Positions 36,955 through 44,664 of a stretch of DNA of 64,000 bases are shown here, one piece after another. A program made the position numbers and the translations under genes. Where the stretch lies: positions 1 to 64,000 of the forward strand of contig NZ_NQMR01000015.1 in assembly GCF_002276045.1 (NCBI RefSeq), given 5' to 3'. The DNA is from Pseudoalteromonas sp. NBT06-2. GTDB taxonomy: Bacteria; Pseudomonadota; Gammaproteobacteria; Enterobacterales; Alteromonadaceae. Numbering within the stretch: the stretch's first letter is position 1; each line of letters begins with the position of its first letter. The notes beneath the pieces are model-generated. The model was given only the letters and a program-made list of their open reading frames with translations. It was not told the origin of the DNA and ran no database searches.

Positions 36955-36992
36955 AAAACAGCCAATAAGAGTTAATTATTAAAGGCTGTTTT
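36955..36992 (-). terminator. Terminator of the bacterioferritin operon
   Basis: AAAACAGCC and GGCTGTTTT form a 9-bp stem with a 20-base loop, just downstream of the second bacterioferritin gene. Confidence 0.6.
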
Positions 36993-37010
36993 GTATTAAA
37001 TTAATGCTTT

Positions 37011-37487
37011 TTACGGTGTACTCATTTGAGATTGAATATAGTTATGAATACCGACTTTATTAATGAGACCAAGTTGCTGCTCTAACCAGTAAATATGATC
37101 CATTTCAGTATCATCTAGTAGATCTTCTAAGATCTCGCGGCTAACATAGTCTTTCTCTTGCTCGCAAACACCAATGATCATTCTTAAGCTGTCTGCTACT
37201 ACGCGTTCTGCTTTTAAATCATTCTCTAGCATTTCTTTCGTATTGGAGCCTATCAATAGGGGTTCTCTAGAGGCTGTATCTGCTTTGCCTTCTAAAAACA
37301 AAATACGTTCAGCTAAACGTTTAGCATGTCCGAGTTCTTCCTCATGTTCATGCATTTCATGTTCATGAAGTTTATCTATCCCCCAATCTTCAAACATTTT
37401 ACCATGAGCAAGATATTGATCCATGGAGGTTAATTCTAGTGTTAATTGTTTGTTGAGTAGATCTATTACTTTTTTAGTACCTTGCAT
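37011..37487 (-). CDS. Bacterioferritin subunit with ferroxidase site, no haem Met
   Basis: 158 residues, normal Bfr length. Ferroxidase ligands equivalent to E18 (LELTSMDQYL), E51 and H54 (HEEELGHAKRL), E94 (DLKAERVV) and the late E..H pair (TEMDHIYWLE) are all there. The Met that ligates haem in E. coli Bfr (M52) is Leu here. So this should be the catalytic, non-haem type subunit. It follows the other bfr gene after one base, with its ribosome-binding site inside the end of that gene. Heteropolymer with the upstream subunit is likely. Confidence 0.9.
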   Translation of the reverse strand: MQGTKKVIDLLNKQLTLELTSMDQYLAHGKMFEDWGIDKLHEHEMHEHEEELGHAKRLAERILFLEGKADTASREPLLIGSNTKEMLENDLKAERVVADSLRMIIGVCEQEKDYVSREILEDLLDDTEMDHIYWLEQQLGLINKVGIHNYIQSQMSTP

Positions 37488-37488
37488 G

Positions 37489-37959
37489 TTATTCCTCCAT
37501 CATAGATTGTTGATAATTTTCTATGCCTGTATTATCAATTAAGAATTGTTGTGACTCGATCCAGTCAACGTGTCCTTCTTCATATTCGAGGATGTCTTCC
37601 AGTAATTCTCTGCTGACGTAATCTTCTTCTTTTTCACATAGTGCAATGGCTTTACGAAGTTTGGAAATTTGTTCCATTTCAAAGTCTAAGTCGCATTGAA
37701 TCATTTCTGCGGTATCTTCACCTATACGTAGCTTTTCTAAATGCTGCAAATTAGGCAAGCCCTCTAAAAATAATATTCTTTCAATTAAATCATCTGCTTG
37801 TTTCATATCTTTTATTGATTTTTTATAGTCTTTTTCGTTGAGTTCTTCTAGCCCCCAATTTTTAAATATTCGTGCATGTAAAAAATATTGATTTATTGAG
37901 GTTAGCTCATAGGTCAGGATCTGATTCAAAGAGCTTATTATATTACTTTTGCCTTTCAT
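37489..37959 (-). CDS. bfr: Bacterioferritin subunit with haem Met, degenerate ferroxidase site
   Basis: 156 residues. The haem-ligand Met is kept (SIKDMKQADDLIERI), but the neighbouring ferroxidase residues corresponding to E51 and H54 are Asp and Gln. E18 (YELTSINQYF), E94 and EEGHVDWIE remain. This is the opposite pattern to the next gene. Together they resemble the two-subunit bacterioferritins known from Neisseria and Pseudomonas, where one subunit binds haem and the other oxidises iron. It is the first gene of the pair. Confidence 0.9.
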   Translation of the reverse strand: MKGKSNIISSLNQILTYELTSINQYFLHARIFKNWGLEELNEKDYKKSIKDMKQADDLIERILFLEGLPNLQHLEKLRIGEDTAEMIQCDLDFEMEQISKLRKAIALCEKEEDYVSRELLEDILEYEEGHVDWIESQQFLIDNTGIENYQQSMMEE

Positions 37960-38239
37960 GTTTTTGTCCTACTTTGCTTTAATGGTAAATACATTTAGGT
38001 ACTTTTAGTTTAGGACAAAAAAAATACCACGTTAGATTGTTTTTATATAAATGGTAAATTGATATATTCTTTTAAAATAAGGTACTTACAATGCAAATTA
38101 GAGTTGTTTTTATTACGTTTTTATTACGTTTTTAGATGTGTTTTTACGTGATTATTGTGTATATTTAAAATGTGTTTATCATTGACGTTTACTTTATGCG
38201 AATGTTAAAGCTAAAACTTCAATGAGTGTGAAATCATCA

Positions 38240-38475
38240 TTAATACCTATTTATAAGATTAGGTTTATCAGTATTATCTTGAACAAATTTTACTTTATAA
38301 CCATCTGGGTCTATATAATAAACCAATTTGATGCCCCGATAGATCACGGTTTTCATTTTCTCTATTATCATTTAACGATAAATATTGGTAATCATCATCA
38401 AAGTGGATCCCATTTCTAGCTTTACCATACCACAGCCCTTTATCGCCTACGCTCCAGTGAAGGAAAGCTGCTTGA
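38240..38475 (-). pseudogene. VOC/glyoxalase-family gene remnant
   Basis: The minus strand holds two VOC-like stretches in different frames: FYQAAFLHWSVGDKGLWYGK followed by ARNGIHFDDDYQYLSLNDN, then, after a shift, GIKLVYYIDPDGYKVKFVQD ending at TAA 38240. DPDGYKVKF is the typical C-terminal metal-site region of VOC proteins. No start or full N-terminal half is seen. The 37960-38239 gap upstream of bfr holds nothing that I recognise apart from AT-rich promoter-like DNA. Confidence 0.65.
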
Positions 38476-38528
38476 TAAAATGTAAATAATTTTAAAGTTC
38501 TTTACGAGTAAATTTAAATTTTATAGGT

Positions 38529-38933
38529 TTATCTTATTGTTTTTATTAGTTTATAATGTGATTTTAAATTAACTCGCCATGGGGGAGTTAATCTATTGAC
38601 ACCTGCATGGTATAGTTTTATTTTATTACCTGATGGATCTAAAAGAACGGCTTCCCGCCATAAATAAGACTGATCTGTTGGTAACTGTTTAAATTCAATA
38701 CCTTTGGAGATCAGTGCTTCAACCCAAAAATCTAAATCCTCATTCTCAAAATATATTGTTGCGCCATTGCTAAATGATTCTTCATTTAATGACAATGAGA
38801 AACTTGCACCATTGGGGCATTCAAACCTTGCGTAGTGAGGTGTATCAACTATGAATAAAAAGCCCAGTAAAACATAAAATTCGGTTGCTTGTTTCATATT
38901 GTTTACGGGTAATGTGATTTGATTTAAGTTCAT
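38529..38933 (-). CDS. VOC-family (glyoxalase/bleomycin-resistance fold) protein
   Basis: 134 residues with one VOC repeat pair: MNLNQITLPVNNMKQATEFY at the N-terminus and LLDPSGNKIKLYHAGVNRLTPPW near the end. Such proteins include glyoxalases, dioxygenases and resistance proteins; the substrate is unknown here. It lies downstream of the broken FMN reductase on the same strand, with a remnant of another VOC gene after it. The C-terminal tail (NLKSHYKLIKTIR) is basic. Confidence 0.8.
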   Translation of the reverse strand: MNLNQITLPVNNMKQATEFYVLLGFLFIVDTPHYARFECPNGASFSLSLNEESFSNGATIYFENEDLDFWVEALISKGIEFKQLPTDQSYLWREAVLLDPSGNKIKLYHAGVNRLTPPWRVNLKSHYKLIKTIR

Positions 38934-38963
38934 AAATATCTCCTTAATTTGTTTTTTTATGGT

Positions 38964-39572
38964 TTACATACCATATAAATATTCTTGCTGTTTAGGGAAA
39001 GGTTGACTGTTATGCTGCGCTCTAATTTTTTTTAATGCGCCGCTATATTGATGCAGCATATGCATGCTGTAATCAATACGATCTCTTAAGTTAGTATCTC
39101 TAGAGGTTAAATCTTGATTATCATTTAATACTTGCTCAACATTTCTAATAATTAAGTGATCTGGTGTCGCAACCAGTTTGTTGTTTTTAAGTGCATTCAT
39201 TTTTAATTCTGCAATAGGGTAGGCACCACTGATACCACTGACTACTGAAGTCAGTAAAACTGGCTTATGAGCAGTATTTTGTGCATCACACATTAATAAA
39301 AAATTTTTAAGAATAGGTGTTGCCATACCACCCCATTCAGGTGTGATTAAAACAAGGGCATCCGCTTTTTGTATCTTTTTATTTATTAAAGGCCATTAAC
39401 TACCTACCTTTGATTTGCTTGATTGCTCACCATCCCAAAATGGCAAATTATATTTGCATAGTTCGATATGCGTGACGTCATCAAATAATTTTTCTACTTG
39501 AATTAAATAATTAGCAACTTTAGCGCTTTGGGATTCAACTCTTTGACTACCGTTCACAATAAGTAAATTCAT
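38964..39572 (-). pseudogene. NAD(P)H-dependent FMN reductase-like flavoprotein with one in-frame stop
   Basis: From ATG 39572 the frame reads MNLLIVNGSQRVESQSAKVA, a typical FMN phosphate-binding start, then stops at TAA (39396-39398, codon 59). The same frame goes on without any shift: PLINKKIQKADALVLITPEW and GGMATPILKNFLL, to the stop at 38964. Full length would be about 202 residues, normal for this family. Only one codon is damaged, so the event is recent or the base is wrong. An ATG at 39326 could make only a 120-residue C-terminal part. Confidence 0.85.
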
Positions 39573-39601
39573 ATTTAGTAAACTTTTTTGTTTATTAATT
39601 A

Positions 39602-39627
39602 TTAAGTAAAGTAAACTCTTTACTTAA
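39602..39627. promoter_or_regulatory. Large palindromic operator between the flavoprotein gene and its regulator
   Basis: TTAAGTAAAG-TAAACT-CTTTACTTAA has perfect 10-bp arms. Further AGTAAAC/GTTTACT copies lie at about 39576 and 39667. The site is in the divergent promoter gap and is a good binding-site candidate for the regulator at 39732. Confidence 0.7.
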
Positions 39628-39699
39628 GCTTGTAAAGGGTACTTTTAAAATAAAGTAAATAAAAAAGTTTACTTAATATTTGATTAAGGAATAATAGAG

Positions 39700-39735
39700 A
39701 TGAAAATAAAAAATAGCTTATTGGTGAAGGTGTGA
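39700..39735 (+). CDS. Possible 11-residue leader peptide
   Basis: ATG 39700 with AGGA upstream encodes MKIKNSLLVKV and ends with TGA overlapping the GTG start of the next gene (GTGA). The overlap would couple translation of the regulator. There is no independent proof that it is made. Confidence 0.3.
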   Translation: MKIKNSLLVKV

Positions 39736-40382
39736 AAACAAGCGAAAAAATAATTAGCTTACTTAAAGTCGAAGGTGCATTAACCGCTAAAGTATTAGCA
39801 AGTGAATTGCAATTGACAACTATGGGTGTAAGGCAACACTTGCAGGCATTAGAAGAGTCTGGCGATATTAGCTTCGAAGATAAAAAAGCATTAAGAGGTA
39901 GGCCAACACGATATTGGGCATTAACAACTAAAAGTAATAGTCGCTTCTCAGATAGACATGAAGAGCTCACAGTTCAGTTAATTGATTCAGTTAAAAGTGT
40001 ATTTGGTGACTCTGGATTAGAACAACTCATTTCTCATAGAGAGCAAGCCTCATTAGATTTATATCAAACTGCATTAGCGGATAAAGAGAGTTTAGAAGAT
40101 AAGTTAAATACCTTGGCAGAGCTTAGAACTGAAGAAGGGTATATGGCTAATGTGATTAAAGGCTCTCTTGATGATAAAAAATGTGATGACACTGTTTTTT
40201 GGCTTTTAGAAAACCATTGTCCAATATGTGCAGCTGCGAGTAGTTGTTTGAATTTCTGCCGTTCTGAACTGAATTTATTTCAAACTATTTTAGCTGATGT
40301 TGCAACTGTGGCAAGAGAAGAGCATATTATTGAAGGTGCTAGGCGCTGTGCTTATAAAGTAAAAGCGTTTGATAAGATTTGA
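39732..40382 (+). CDS. DeoR/SufR-like HTH regulator with C-terminal cysteine cluster
   Basis: 216 residues, GTG start. N-terminal winged HTH: ALTAKVLASELQLTTMGVRQ and HLQALEESGDI. The C-terminal half has a Cys-rich block near residue 162 (HCPICAAASSCLNFC) and a later Cys in EGARRCAYKVK, the plan of SufR-type regulators that bind an Fe-S cluster. It is divergent from the flavoprotein gene across a 26-bp palindrome and probably represses it and itself. Fe-S binding is inferred from Cys spacing only. A redox or iron signal would fit. Confidence 0.7.
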   Translation: MKTSEKIISLLKVEGALTAKVLASELQLTTMGVRQHLQALEESGDISFEDKKALRGRPTRYWALTTKSNSRFSDRHEELTVQLIDSVKSVFGDSGLEQLISHREQASLDLYQTALADKESLEDKLNTLAELRTEEGYMANVIKGSLDDKKCDDTVFWLLENHCPICAAASSCLNFCRSELNLFQTILADVATVAREEHIIEGARRCAYKVKAFDKI

Positions 40383-40507
40383 ACAGGGTCACAAGTTTTA
40401 CATTTATAATTGGTTTGTGTTTTTATATTTTTCTCAAAAACGACGATTAGGTAAGTCGGTTAAAATATCTATCTTCGTTTTTTGCTTGTTTTCACAGTTA
40501 ATATCAC

Positions 40508-41218
40508 TTAATTATTTCTAGTTGCGACAATCTCTTCATCGTGATTGGTTAATGTGCTTTCTGGTTCATTAAAAGCAGGATCAAGTTGTCTTAATTTTTT
40601 AGATATCGCATCCACTTTATTCCATACATCATGATCGAGTCTTATTTTATGGTGCATAATTTTTAATACAGGTAATAAAGAAACATCAATGGTTTGCGCT
40701 ATAGCTTGAACAGCATCTGCTACTTGTGGATCGGTATGATTATCGATATTCACCTCAGGTACAGTTTGTTGTTGTAATGTGTCGATTAACTGCTTATTGA
40801 TATTAATGAGTTGCGATAGCTGATCTGAATTATTATTGTTTTTAATTGCTAAAACTAATTGAGCTAATTTATCAGTATTGTTATTCGCGCTGATTGCCAG
40901 TGTTAGCTCTGTCAGTTTATCTGCATTGTTATTAGTACTGATTGCCTGTGTTAGCTCTGATAGTTTATCGGTGTTGTTATTGGCGCTGATAGCTTGCGTT
41001 AGTGATTGAGTTAGTTCACAAAGCTTATCTGAGTTGTTACTGGCACTGATCGCTTGGCTGAGTGATTGTGATAATTGTTGTAAGTTATTGTTGTTATCTA
41101 GTTGAGTAAGCGTGTGGTTAATAGTTGCTAGTTGCTCACTAGAGTTATTGGCGATTAAAGATTCTGCTATGGTTTGTAACTGGCTTTGAGGGCTAGTTTG
41201 ACTAATAGAGTTAGCCAC
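40508..41218 (-). CDS. Protein with 16-residue tandem repeats, function unknown
   Basis: 236 residues. The central part (about residues 20-145) is made of imperfect 16-residue repeats of the form AISANNNTDKLSELTQ: at least five clear copies and one or two degraded ones. Each has an Asn-rich turn and an amphipathic helix with Leu/Ile at heptad-like positions. The C-terminal 80 residues are non-repetitive (ADAVQAIAQTIDVSLLPVLK). There is no signal peptide. It overlaps the end of the YqiJ-like gene by eight bases, where a flotillin often stands in related loci. I do not recognise the family. Confidence 0.7.
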   Translation of the reverse strand: MANSISQTSPQSQLQTIAESLIANNSSEQLATINHTLTQLDNNNNLQQLSQSLSQAISASNNSDKLCELTQSLTQAISANNNTDKLSELTQAISTNNNADKLTELTLAISANNNTDKLAQLVLAIKNNNNSDQLSQLININKQLIDTLQQQTVPEVNIDNHTDPQVADAVQAIAQTIDVSLLPVLKIMHHKIRLDHDVWNKVDAISKKLRQLDPAFNEPESTLTNHDEEIVATRNN

Positions 41219-41777
41219 TTGTAGTTAGGTTGAATTTGTGGGTTAAATCTTGTACTCGTATTTCAATTAATTGTTCAGCACCTTGAAATGTGACTCTTGC
41301 TTGGCCAAATGTCTCAGTCACTTTTGAGGTGGCAATAATGCATTCTAAGCCTATAAAATCGTGTTTATGAGCAGTTTGTTTACTGGTGAAGAACCGCCTC
41401 AGTGGCTTTGTGAGTAATGCGCTTAATGGTAAAGCTATTATACTGCAAGTAAATATGAGTACTGCACCAAAGACATAGTATAAATCGTGTGTTTTAAAGG
41501 CATTTAAAAACCAAGCTTGACTATAAATGCTGATCAACCAAGCAGTCATAATAATAATGCTCGATGAAACCGTTAATGGCACTTCACCTAAGCCTAAGTT
41601 ATTAAATAATCTCTATGTACTTACGGTATTAGTTTCGGTTTCGAGTTCAGCATCTGCTTCAAACATATCTATGTCGGATAAGCCAACGATTGTCACTAAC
41701 CAAAATAAAATTACGATGATTAATAGCACTGAAAATACAACTGTTGGGAAGGTTAATGCAGCATTTAAAAATTCCAT
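41211..41777 (-). pseudogene. YqiJ-like OB-fold membrane protein with an in-frame amber stop
   Basis: ATG 41777 begins MEFLNAALTFPTVVFSVLLI, with a membrane segment, and reaches TAG at codon 55 (41613-41615). The same frame continues with RLFNNLGLGEVPLTVSSSII, two more membrane segments and a C-terminal OB-like domain (FIGLECIIATSKVTETFGQA). Length (about 188 residues) and layout match YqiJ, which in other bacteria is paired with the flotillin YqiK. A GTG inside (GEVPLTV) could restart a C-terminal part of 123 residues. Only one codon is affected. Confidence 0.75.
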
Positions 41778-41874
41778 TTTTACTCCTTAATATACCTTCA
41801 TCAGCTTAATCATTAAGCTGATTTATTATTTTCTATAATATTTTGTTCGTAATATAAATTGAAAGTTAAAAAAG

Positions 41875-42291
41875 TTAAGTTTTTTCATTTGGGTAACGCT
41901 TATCTATTGCTTTTAAAGATTTTAAAAACAAACCTAAACCACCCATAGTCAGTACTAAAATGACAATTAAATCAAATGAACTCATGCTTGCAAATGAGAA
42001 TTGAATTGAGCTAATGACACCAAAAATTAAAGCGGTTATTGAACCTAAAGATAATATCCAACCTAATATATTTTTACTATTGTAGAAAACGAGCCCTATA
42101 CCAAATATGAAAGGGATAATCACCATACCACTGGTAATACTCATTCCTGAAAAACCGTACAGACGGGTACCCATACCAAAAGAGGAACTAATCTTTATGG
42201 CATTTAACAGCATGAAAAAGCCACCACTCATCATGATTAAACCTAAGAAAAATTGACCTATGCCACCTGAAGTTCCACCTGCACCTTTCAT
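41875..42291 (-). CDS. Small membrane protein of the PspA cluster
   Basis: 138 residues with four hydrophobic segments (QFFLGLIMMSGGFFMLLNAI; VIIPFIFGIGLVFY; ILGWILSLGSITALIFGVIS; DLIVILVLTMGGLGLFLKSL) and a Gly-rich N-terminus (MKGAGGTSGGIG). No family recognised with certainty. It ends the run of genes from yjfI to here, with two bases between it and the upstream 108-residue gene, so it belongs to that operon. A role at the membrane with PspA is inferred from position. Confidence 0.7.
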   Translation of the reverse strand: MKGAGGTSGGIGQFFLGLIMMSGGFFMLLNAIKISSSFGMGTRLYGFSGMSITSGMVIIPFIFGIGLVFYNSKNILGWILSLGSITALIFGVISSIQFSFASMSSFDLIVILVLTMGGLGLFLKSLKAIDKRYPNEKT

Positions 42292-42293
42292 AC

Positions 42294-42620
42294 TTATTCC
42301 TTGCTTGTGTTTATAGCGTATTTAATTAATATGTCAGCTACTTTTTGCTTAACAGCGCGTTTGTCTTCGGTATTAACGTCAAAACGAATCGCTAATTGTG
42401 TTATTTCTTCATCATTAAGATTAAATGATAATCTCTGTCTGGTTTTTTTAGATTTAACATCTAAATTCAAAATTTTTCGTATCATATCGGAAGGCGTGAG
42501 TTCTTCATCTATAGCCTGTTTTTTTATGTTTTTTTGAACTTCACTGCTTAAATCAAAAGCCATTTGCGTCGCACGGATAGCTTGCTCTTGCTTTAACCAC
42601 TTATCTTCTTTTTTGATCAT
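42294..42620 (-). CDS. Small helical protein of the PspA cluster
   Basis: 108 residues, charged, without a signal peptide. The segment QAIDEELTPSDMIRKILNL resembles a ribbon-helix-helix or similar short helical DNA-binding unit, and a second similar half follows (RLSFNLNDEEITQLAIRF). The family is uncertain. It overlaps the yjfK-like gene by four bases and precedes the small membrane protein by two bases, so all three are translationally coupled. Confidence 0.65.
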   Translation of the reverse strand: MIKKEDKWLKQEQAIRATQMAFDLSSEVQKNIKKQAIDEELTPSDMIRKILNLDVKSKKTRQRLSFNLNDEEITQLAIRFDVNTEDKRAVKQKVADILIKYAINTSKE

Positions 42621-43255
42621 GTAGCGTTACCTGGAAACAAGTCTACAATATCAGTAATAGGGCGAGTTAAAGTTAACGAAATCTCAGTCTCACCGCCATC
42701 CCAAATCTCGATATTAAGGCTGTGGCTTTCTTGAGGTGATGCTAAGCAAATCATTTCACAGGGCTCACCACTTTCACTTTCATAGCGGGGCAATGATAAA
42801 TTACGGAAATCTTGTTTATGGAAATAAACCACATATGGCGCCTCGCTTTGCTTATATTCGTCGGCTAAAAATTGACTAAACTGCTCAGGTTTATTATTTG
42901 TATTAAGGTGTGTTAAATCTTCTTCATCAAAAATACGTGCAAATTCATCTAAAGTGAAAATAGCATCTACGTCATCTCTTTGAATTTTTATTGAAAAGTT
43001 AGCCCACTGTTCACCATCTTCTTTTTCTATTTGTAAAAATACTACTTGGCCAGAATCAGTTTCTAAAACAAATTCAGTGTCTGAGCTACGCTCATATTGA
43101 TATGTTTGTACATCAGCTACTTTTAACGTCTGGCCTTTTAGCCATGAAGGATAAGCAAATGAATCAATTATTTGCAGCATATCTCCAGACTTAAGCTGGC
43201 TTGCATCATTGAGCTGACGCTCGGGCTTTTTTTTTGATTTGAAGAAACTAAACAT
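42617..43255 (-). CDS. yjfK: YjfK-like protein (DUF2491)
   Basis: About 212 residues from ATG 43255, which has AGGGA upstream; an ATG at 43285 would add ten residues. It begins MFSFFKSKKKPERQL and continues with a family block (PSWLKGQTLKVADVQTYQYE). DUF2491 proteins are encoded beside PspA homologues (yjfIJK in E. coli). The molecular role is unknown. It lies between pspA and two small genes on the same strand. Confidence 0.75.
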   Translation of the reverse strand: MFSFFKSKKKPERQLNDASQLKSGDMLQIIDSFAYPSWLKGQTLKVADVQTYQYERSSDTEFVLETDSGQVVFLQIEKEDGEQWANFSIKIQRDDVDAIFTLDEFARIFDEEDLTHLNTNNKPEQFSQFLADEYKQSEAPYVVYFHKQDFRNLSLPRYESESGEPCEMICLASPQESHSLNIEIWDGGETEISLTLTRPITDIVDLFPGNAT

Positions 43256-43361
43256 GGAGGGGTCCCTTATAGGTCTGCTGTGCATTTTTATTGTAGGCCA
43301 CTATAATGGCATAAAATTAAAATACAGAGGTTAATTTTCCGCAGTTTGTCGCGTAAATTAA

Positions 43362-43386
43362 ATCGCGAAGCGATATTAATAAAAAT
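43362..43386. repeat. Dispersed palindromic repeat (ATCGCGAAGCGAT), copy B
   Basis: AATCGCGAAGCGATATTAATAAAA matches copy A at 30530-30553 apart from one base. Related CTTCGCG fragments follow in the 43256-43443 gap (TGCTTCGCGTAGTGAAG). Likely an intergenic repeat family. Confidence 0.6.
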
Positions 43387-43443
43387 ATCCTGCTTCGCGT
43401 AGTGAAGTCGAGGCTGAGCGATATAGCTTGCCTCGAGGGCGTT

Positions 43444-44136
43444 TTATTTCCCTTGTTTCGCTTTAATTCGCGCTAAAATATCACTATTTTTTGTATTGCT
43501 TCCACCAATACCTGCTTCTGCCATTTTAGCTTTTAGATCATCGCCATTTGACGCTGATTCAAGTTGTTTCGCTGCAGATAACTCATCTTGTCTATCTAGC
43601 TGTCTTTGCTTGATACGATCAAGAGAAGCACGTGCTGACGTCATAGATGATTCATTAGTATTAAGTGTGCTGTTTACTGCCATTGTTGCTTTTTGTACGC
43701 TTTCTGTTGTTTTAACCATGGTTAGTTGACGCTGATTTTCCTTGATAGTTTTTTCAGCTTCTTTAACTTGTTGCTTAAGTGCAACAATATGATTACTAAA
43801 GCCTGATAAAACTTGTTCTTGCTCTGCTTTTTCAGTTTCAAAATCACCTATTTTTTCTGCAATTTCGATAGCTAATGCTTCATTATTTTGGCTAAGTGCT
43901 TGTCCTGCGTATTCTTCATGCTCACTGATACTGCTATTTAATGCACTGACTTTACGTTTACACTGCATTTCTTTAGCCATTACTTCAGTTAAGCTTTTTT
44001 TCGCTTTTTGTAATGCGTTTTGTGCATCTGCAATTTCTTGTTCGAAAATACGGATACCATTTGCGTCAACAATTGACTCACCTACTTCTCTTGCGCCACC
44101 ACGAACTGCTGTAAATAATTTTTTAAGTATGCTCAT
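43444..44136 (-). CDS. pspA: PspA/IM30 family protein (YjfJ type)
   Basis: 230 residues, nearly all helix. It begins MSILKKLFTAVRGGAREVGE, the amphipathic membrane-binding helix of PspA proteins, followed by long coiled coils (about 25-190) and a short C-terminal segment (KAKMAEAGIGG). PspA proteins polymerise on the inner membrane and protect it under stress. The setting (yjfI before, yjfK after) places it in the YjfJ branch rather than the pspABC branch. Confidence 0.85.
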   Translation of the reverse strand: MSILKKLFTAVRGGAREVGESIVDANGIRIFEQEIADAQNALQKAKKSLTEVMAKEMQCKRKVSALNSSISEHEEYAGQALSQNNEALAIEIAEKIGDFETEKAEQEQVLSGFSNHIVALKQQVKEAEKTIKENQRQLTMVKTTESVQKATMAVNSTLNTNESSMTSARASLDRIKQRQLDRQDELSAAKQLESASNGDDLKAKMAEAGIGGSNTKNSDILARIKAKQGK

Positions 44137-44160
44137 AATTTTATCTCCTGGCCTAAACCA

Positions 44161-44574
44161 TTATTCATTTAAGTAAGCTGTGACCGCATCTAAAGAATCA
44201 ATTGCGTTGTCAGCTAATGTTACTAATTCATGTGTTATATCATCGAATGATGAATTAACTGATAAAGCACCAAAAATGGCATATTTATCATCAATTTTTG
44301 CAAATGCGCTTAATGGAATTGGCACGTTTAATCTAAGTAGTGCTTCATTAAGTTCATTTTTTAATGCTACTTTAATTTCGCTTTCGGCAAATAAGTAACT
44401 AATACAAAGCAGTTGCTCGTCAGTTCGTGTAACAAAAATAGGCAATTCGTCATTACCATCAACAATTACTTGAAGGACTTCCTGTTCGTCTTCACTTGCA
44501 ATTAGAAAAGACTCAAAACTAACACCTTCTGCTTCGAATGTTGCTAACTTGATTGAAAGTTCATTTAATTCCAT
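44161..44574 (-). CDS. yjfI: YjfI-like protein (DUF2170)
   Basis: 137 residues, acidic and without membrane segments: MELNELSIKLATFEAEGVSF at the start, FVTRTDEQLLCISYLFAESE in the middle, and VTLADNAIDSLDAVTAYLNE at the end. This pattern and its place 24 bp before pspA fit DUF2170 (YjfI). The short dyad ATGACATATTATGTC upstream (about 44595) may be a regulatory site. The function is unknown; these proteins are always found with PspA-type partners as far as I know. Confidence 0.75.
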   Translation of the reverse strand: MELNELSIKLATFEAEGVSFESFLIASEDEQEVLQVIVDGNDELPIFVTRTDEQLLCISYLFAESEIKVALKNELNEALLRLNVPIPLSAFAKIDDKYAIFGALSVNSSFDDITHELVTLADNAIDSLDAVTAYLNE

Positions 44575-44664
44575 CTTCTGTTCCTTTGCTTAAAATGACA
44601 TATTATGTCTGAGTTGATAATTGCATTTGCGACATATTATGTCAACAAAAAAGTGTAAATTAAT

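Noticed and set aside
38222-38419. 65-residue plus-strand frame
   Set aside because: Antisense to the VOC remnant, whose minus-strand translation shows family motifs.
40437-40487. Possible terminator AAAAACGACGAT...ATCTTCGTTTTT after the cysteine-cluster regulator
   Set aside because: The stem has a mismatch and the loop is about 26 bases, so it is too weak to list as a feature.
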